Source of the DNA: Bacteroidaceae bacterium
GTDB lineage: Bacteria; Bacteroidota; Bacteroidia; Bacteroidales; Bacteroidaceae
DNA length: 36,533 bases
Reading direction: 5' to 3'
Assembly: GCA_017615245.1 (NCBI GenBank)
Contig: JAGAAL010000053.1
Span: 1-36,533, forward strand
Shown here: one piece after another, positions 35,172 to 36,533 of the stretch
How positions within the stretch are numbered: the stretch's first letter is position 1
Layout of the letters: every line of letters starts with the position of its first letter
The notes under the pieces: model-generated
The model's input: the letters and a program-made list of their open reading frames with translations, nothing else
Databases searched by the model: none
Told to the model about the DNA's origin: nothing
Made by a program: the position numbers and the translations under genes

Positions 35172-36212
35172 TTAGAATTTTATGGAAATCTCGCCACGAA
35201 TGCTGCGGTTCATCATGTCGCGAATCATCTGGGGATCATCGTAGAGCGACTGGAGGAACATGAGTTTTGTGACGGCACTCTCCACCGTTGAGTCGTAACC
35301 TGAGAGCACACCCGCCTCTTGCAGATGGTAGCCACAATCGTAGCGGCTCATCTCCACAGCTCCCTGCATGCATTGGCTGATGTTGACGATGACCTTGCCG
35401 CTCGCGGTACCTTCCATGAGTGCATCGAGCAGCCAAGGACTTTGTGGTGCGTTGCCGCTGCCGAAGGTACGCATGACGATAGCGCGCAAGTTAGGTGTGT
35501 GGATGATGTGACGGATGAGGTCTTCGCGGATGCCAGGAAACAGCGAGAAGATGATGACGTTGTTGTCGAGTTCGAAATGAGGCGTCATCGGTTTGTCCCA
35601 GTCCGGTTTCAGCATGCGATGGCGATGATAGGTGATGTTGACGCCCGCTTCTGCCAAATGGGGATAGTTGAACGACTCGAAGGCATTGAACTCTTCTGCG
35701 CTCTGCTTCGTAGTACGGTTGCCTCGGAGCAAATGACTATTGAAGTAGATGCCCACCTCAGGCACCATAGCATGACCATTTTCGTCTTTTGCTGCTGCCA
35801 TCTCTATCGAGGTGATAAGGTTCTCCTTGCCGTCCGTGCGCAACTGTCCGATGGGCAGCTGTGAGCCAGTGAAGATAACGGGCTTCGTCAGGTTCTCCAG
35901 CATGTATGAGAGAGCAGAAGCGGTGAAAGCCATCGTATCTGTGCCGTGAAGCACCACAAAGCCGTCATACTGGTCGTAATGGTCAGCAATCACATGGCTC
36001 AGGTCCGTCCATCGCTGGGGCGACATGTCGCTCGAATCGATAGGCGGCGCAAACTGATAGGTCTCTATCTGCGTGTCGAACTGATGCAGCTCAGGCACCT
36101 TCTGCAACAGATGCTCAAAGTCGAATGGCTCAAGGGCACCCGTCAGCGGATTGCGGTTCATTCCGATGGTGCCGCCTGTATAAATCAATAGAACTTTTGA
36201 GTTGTATACCAT
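35172..36212 (-). CDS. ansA: Type I L-asparaginase
   Basis: This 346-residue enzyme hydrolyses asparagine to aspartate and ammonia in the cytoplasm. The first catalytic threonine lies in IYTGGTIGM (12-18) and the second in VVLHGTDTMAFTASALSYM (Thr91-Asp92). FTGSQLPIGQLRTDGKENL is the conserved family stretch. There is no signal peptide, which fits type I. The open frame reaches 36344 (MQVFFPKKKR), but a TAnnTTTG element at 36257-36264 lies inside that extension and the homologous N-terminus MVYNSKVLLIYTGGT begins at 36212, so the shorter start is preferred. Two hairpins follow the gene. Confidence 0.94.
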   Translation of the reverse strand: MVYNSKVLLIYTGGTIGMNRNPLTGALEPFDFEHLLQKVPELHQFDTQIETYQFAPPIDSSDMSPQRWTDLSHVIADHYDQYDGFVVLHGTDTMAFTASALSYMLENLTKPVIFTGSQLPIGQLRTDGKENLITSIEMAAAKDENGHAMVPEVGIYFNSHLLRGNRTTKQSAEEFNAFESFNYPHLAEAGVNITYHRHRMLKPDWDKPMTPHFELDNNVIIFSLFPGIREDLIRHIIHTPNLRAIVMRTFGSGNAPQSPWLLDALMEGTASGKVIVNISQCMQGAVEMSRYDCGYHLQEAGVLSGYDSTVESAVTKLMFLQSLYDDPQMIRDMMNRSIRGEISIKF

Positions 36213-36256
36213 AGTTTGTTTTACAATTAGAACTATTATCTTTTTTATTACAGGGA

Positions 36257-36264
36257 CAAAATTA
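36257..36264 (-). promoter_or_regulatory. -7 element for ansA
   Basis: On the minus strand this reads TAATTTTG followed by TCCC, matching TAnnTTTG. The start would be near 36250, about 38 bases before the ATG at 36212. Confidence 0.55.
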
Positions 36265-36338
36265 CGAAAACTATTTGAATAATAATGAGAATCTGTAAAG
36301 AAAAGCAGAAGTAGTCGTTTTTTTTTAGGAAAAAATAC

Positions 36339-36369
36339 TTGCATTTCAGCGATTTATTTCGTATCTTTG
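36339..36369 (+). promoter_or_regulatory. Rightward promoter at the window edge
   Basis: TTG (36339-36341) and TATCTTTG (36362-36369) are separated by 20 bases, a good Bacteroidetes promoter reading out of the window. The transcript would begin near 36376 and run straight into a heptamer array and the GC-rich palindrome and tandem array. No coding region is seen before the window ends. Confidence 0.65.
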
Positions 36370-36390
36370 CACTCAGAAAGATAAAAGGCT

Positions 36391-36418
36391 TTAGACCTTA
36401 GACTCTAGACTTTAGTCT
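36391..36418 (+). repeat. Heptamer array in the rightward leader
   Basis: Four consecutive seven-base units: TTAGACC, TTAGACT, CTAGACT and TTAGTCT. It lies about 20 bases after the rightward promoter. A six-C / six-G block (36420-36433) able to form a small hairpin follows. Confidence 0.85.
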
Positions 36419-36451
36419 TCCCCCCTCGGGGGGATAAGAAGGGGGGGTTGG

Positions 36452-36473
36452 TCTTGCGGCGGCCGCCGCAAGA
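36452..36473. repeat. Perfect 22-base GC-rich palindrome
   Basis: TCTTGCGGCGG (36452-36462) is followed at once by its exact reverse complement CCGCCGCAAGA (36463-36473). The right arm overlaps the first unit of the tandem array that follows. Confidence 0.9.
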
Positions 36474-36533
36474 TATTCGCACGCCCGCCGCAAGATATTG
36501 CCCCGCCCGCTGCAAGATATTCGCACGGGCGGG
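36468..36533. repeat. GC-rich tandem array, 22-base period, truncated by window
   Basis: The core GCAAGATATT occurs at 36468, 36490 and 36512, an exact 22-base period. The linkers are C/G-rich (CGCACGCCCGCC, GCCCCGCCCGCT, CGCACGGGCGGG). The array may continue beyond the window. A 22-base period shifts the reading frame each unit, so it is not coding. Confidence 0.85.

Noticed and set aside
36452..36533. CRISPR-like array at the right edge
   Set aside because: The period is only 22 bases with a ten-base core and near-identical linkers, so there are no unique spacers, and no cas genes are visible.

Overview
The window looks like a stretch of a Bacteroidales chromosome, most likely Prevotella or a close relative. 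Supporting signs: repeated promoter elements of the Bacteroidetes form TAnnTTTG, start sites without strong Shine-Dalgarno sequences, an OmpA-family porin with a central coiled coil, OstA-like, DUF5683 and DUF6057 genes, and a tig/clpP/clpX/recQ neighbourhood. I had no database access, so family names rest on motifs and memory of the families.

Layout. (1) 1-6219, plus strand: the 3' end of a large MG2-type (alpha-2-macroglobulin-like) surface protein gene, an unrecognised exported protein, an ECF sigma factor, a one-TM putative anti-sigma protein overlapping it, and a full-length paralogue of the first gene. (2) 6318-11101, minus strand: a tight run corA - flavodoxin/ferredoxin (EFR1-like) - GH16 glucanase - small lipoprotein - radical SAM/SPASM enzyme - pgeF; the lipoprotein and radical SAM genes form the little-studied rSAM/lipoprotein pair. 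(3) 11372-15133, plus strand: a short divergent ParA without ParB, a DUF5683 protein and the bifunctional Rel (p)ppGpp enzyme. (4) 15140-17034, minus strand: a SUI1-like protein, tRNA-Val(UAC), tRNA-Pro(UGG) and a highly expressed-looking OmpA-family protein with its promoter and terminator. (5) 17307-25415, minus strand: guaB, two parvulin-type (SurA/PpiC) chaperones, an OstA-like protein, a small membrane protein and mutL, mixing outer-membrane biogenesis with housekeeping. (6) 25464-25893: a scarred intergenic region with a duplicated terminator, heptamer repeats and the glycine-rich tail of a lost gene. (7) 25894-34946, minus strand: tig, then a DUF6057 membrane protein and a CxxCH-bearing beta-propeller lipoprotein, then clpP, clpX and recQ. 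(8) 35172-36533: ansA (minus), a rightward promoter, and a GC-rich palindrome plus 22-bp tandem array at the right edge.

The pattern that runs across the window is a family of degenerate 7-base tandem repeats (TTAGAGG, TTAGACT, TTGAGAG, CATAATT and relatives) placed at gene junctions. Because 7 is not a multiple of 3 and the units carry TAG, TAA or TGA, three or more units put stop codons in all frames; at least four genes (949-1992, EFR1, corA, parA) take their actual stop codon from such a unit, and one array has ended up inside the MG2 reading frame. Other points for follow-up are the orphan ParA, the rSAM/lipoprotein pair, the DUF6057/CxxCH pair between tig and clpP, and the structured array at the right end.
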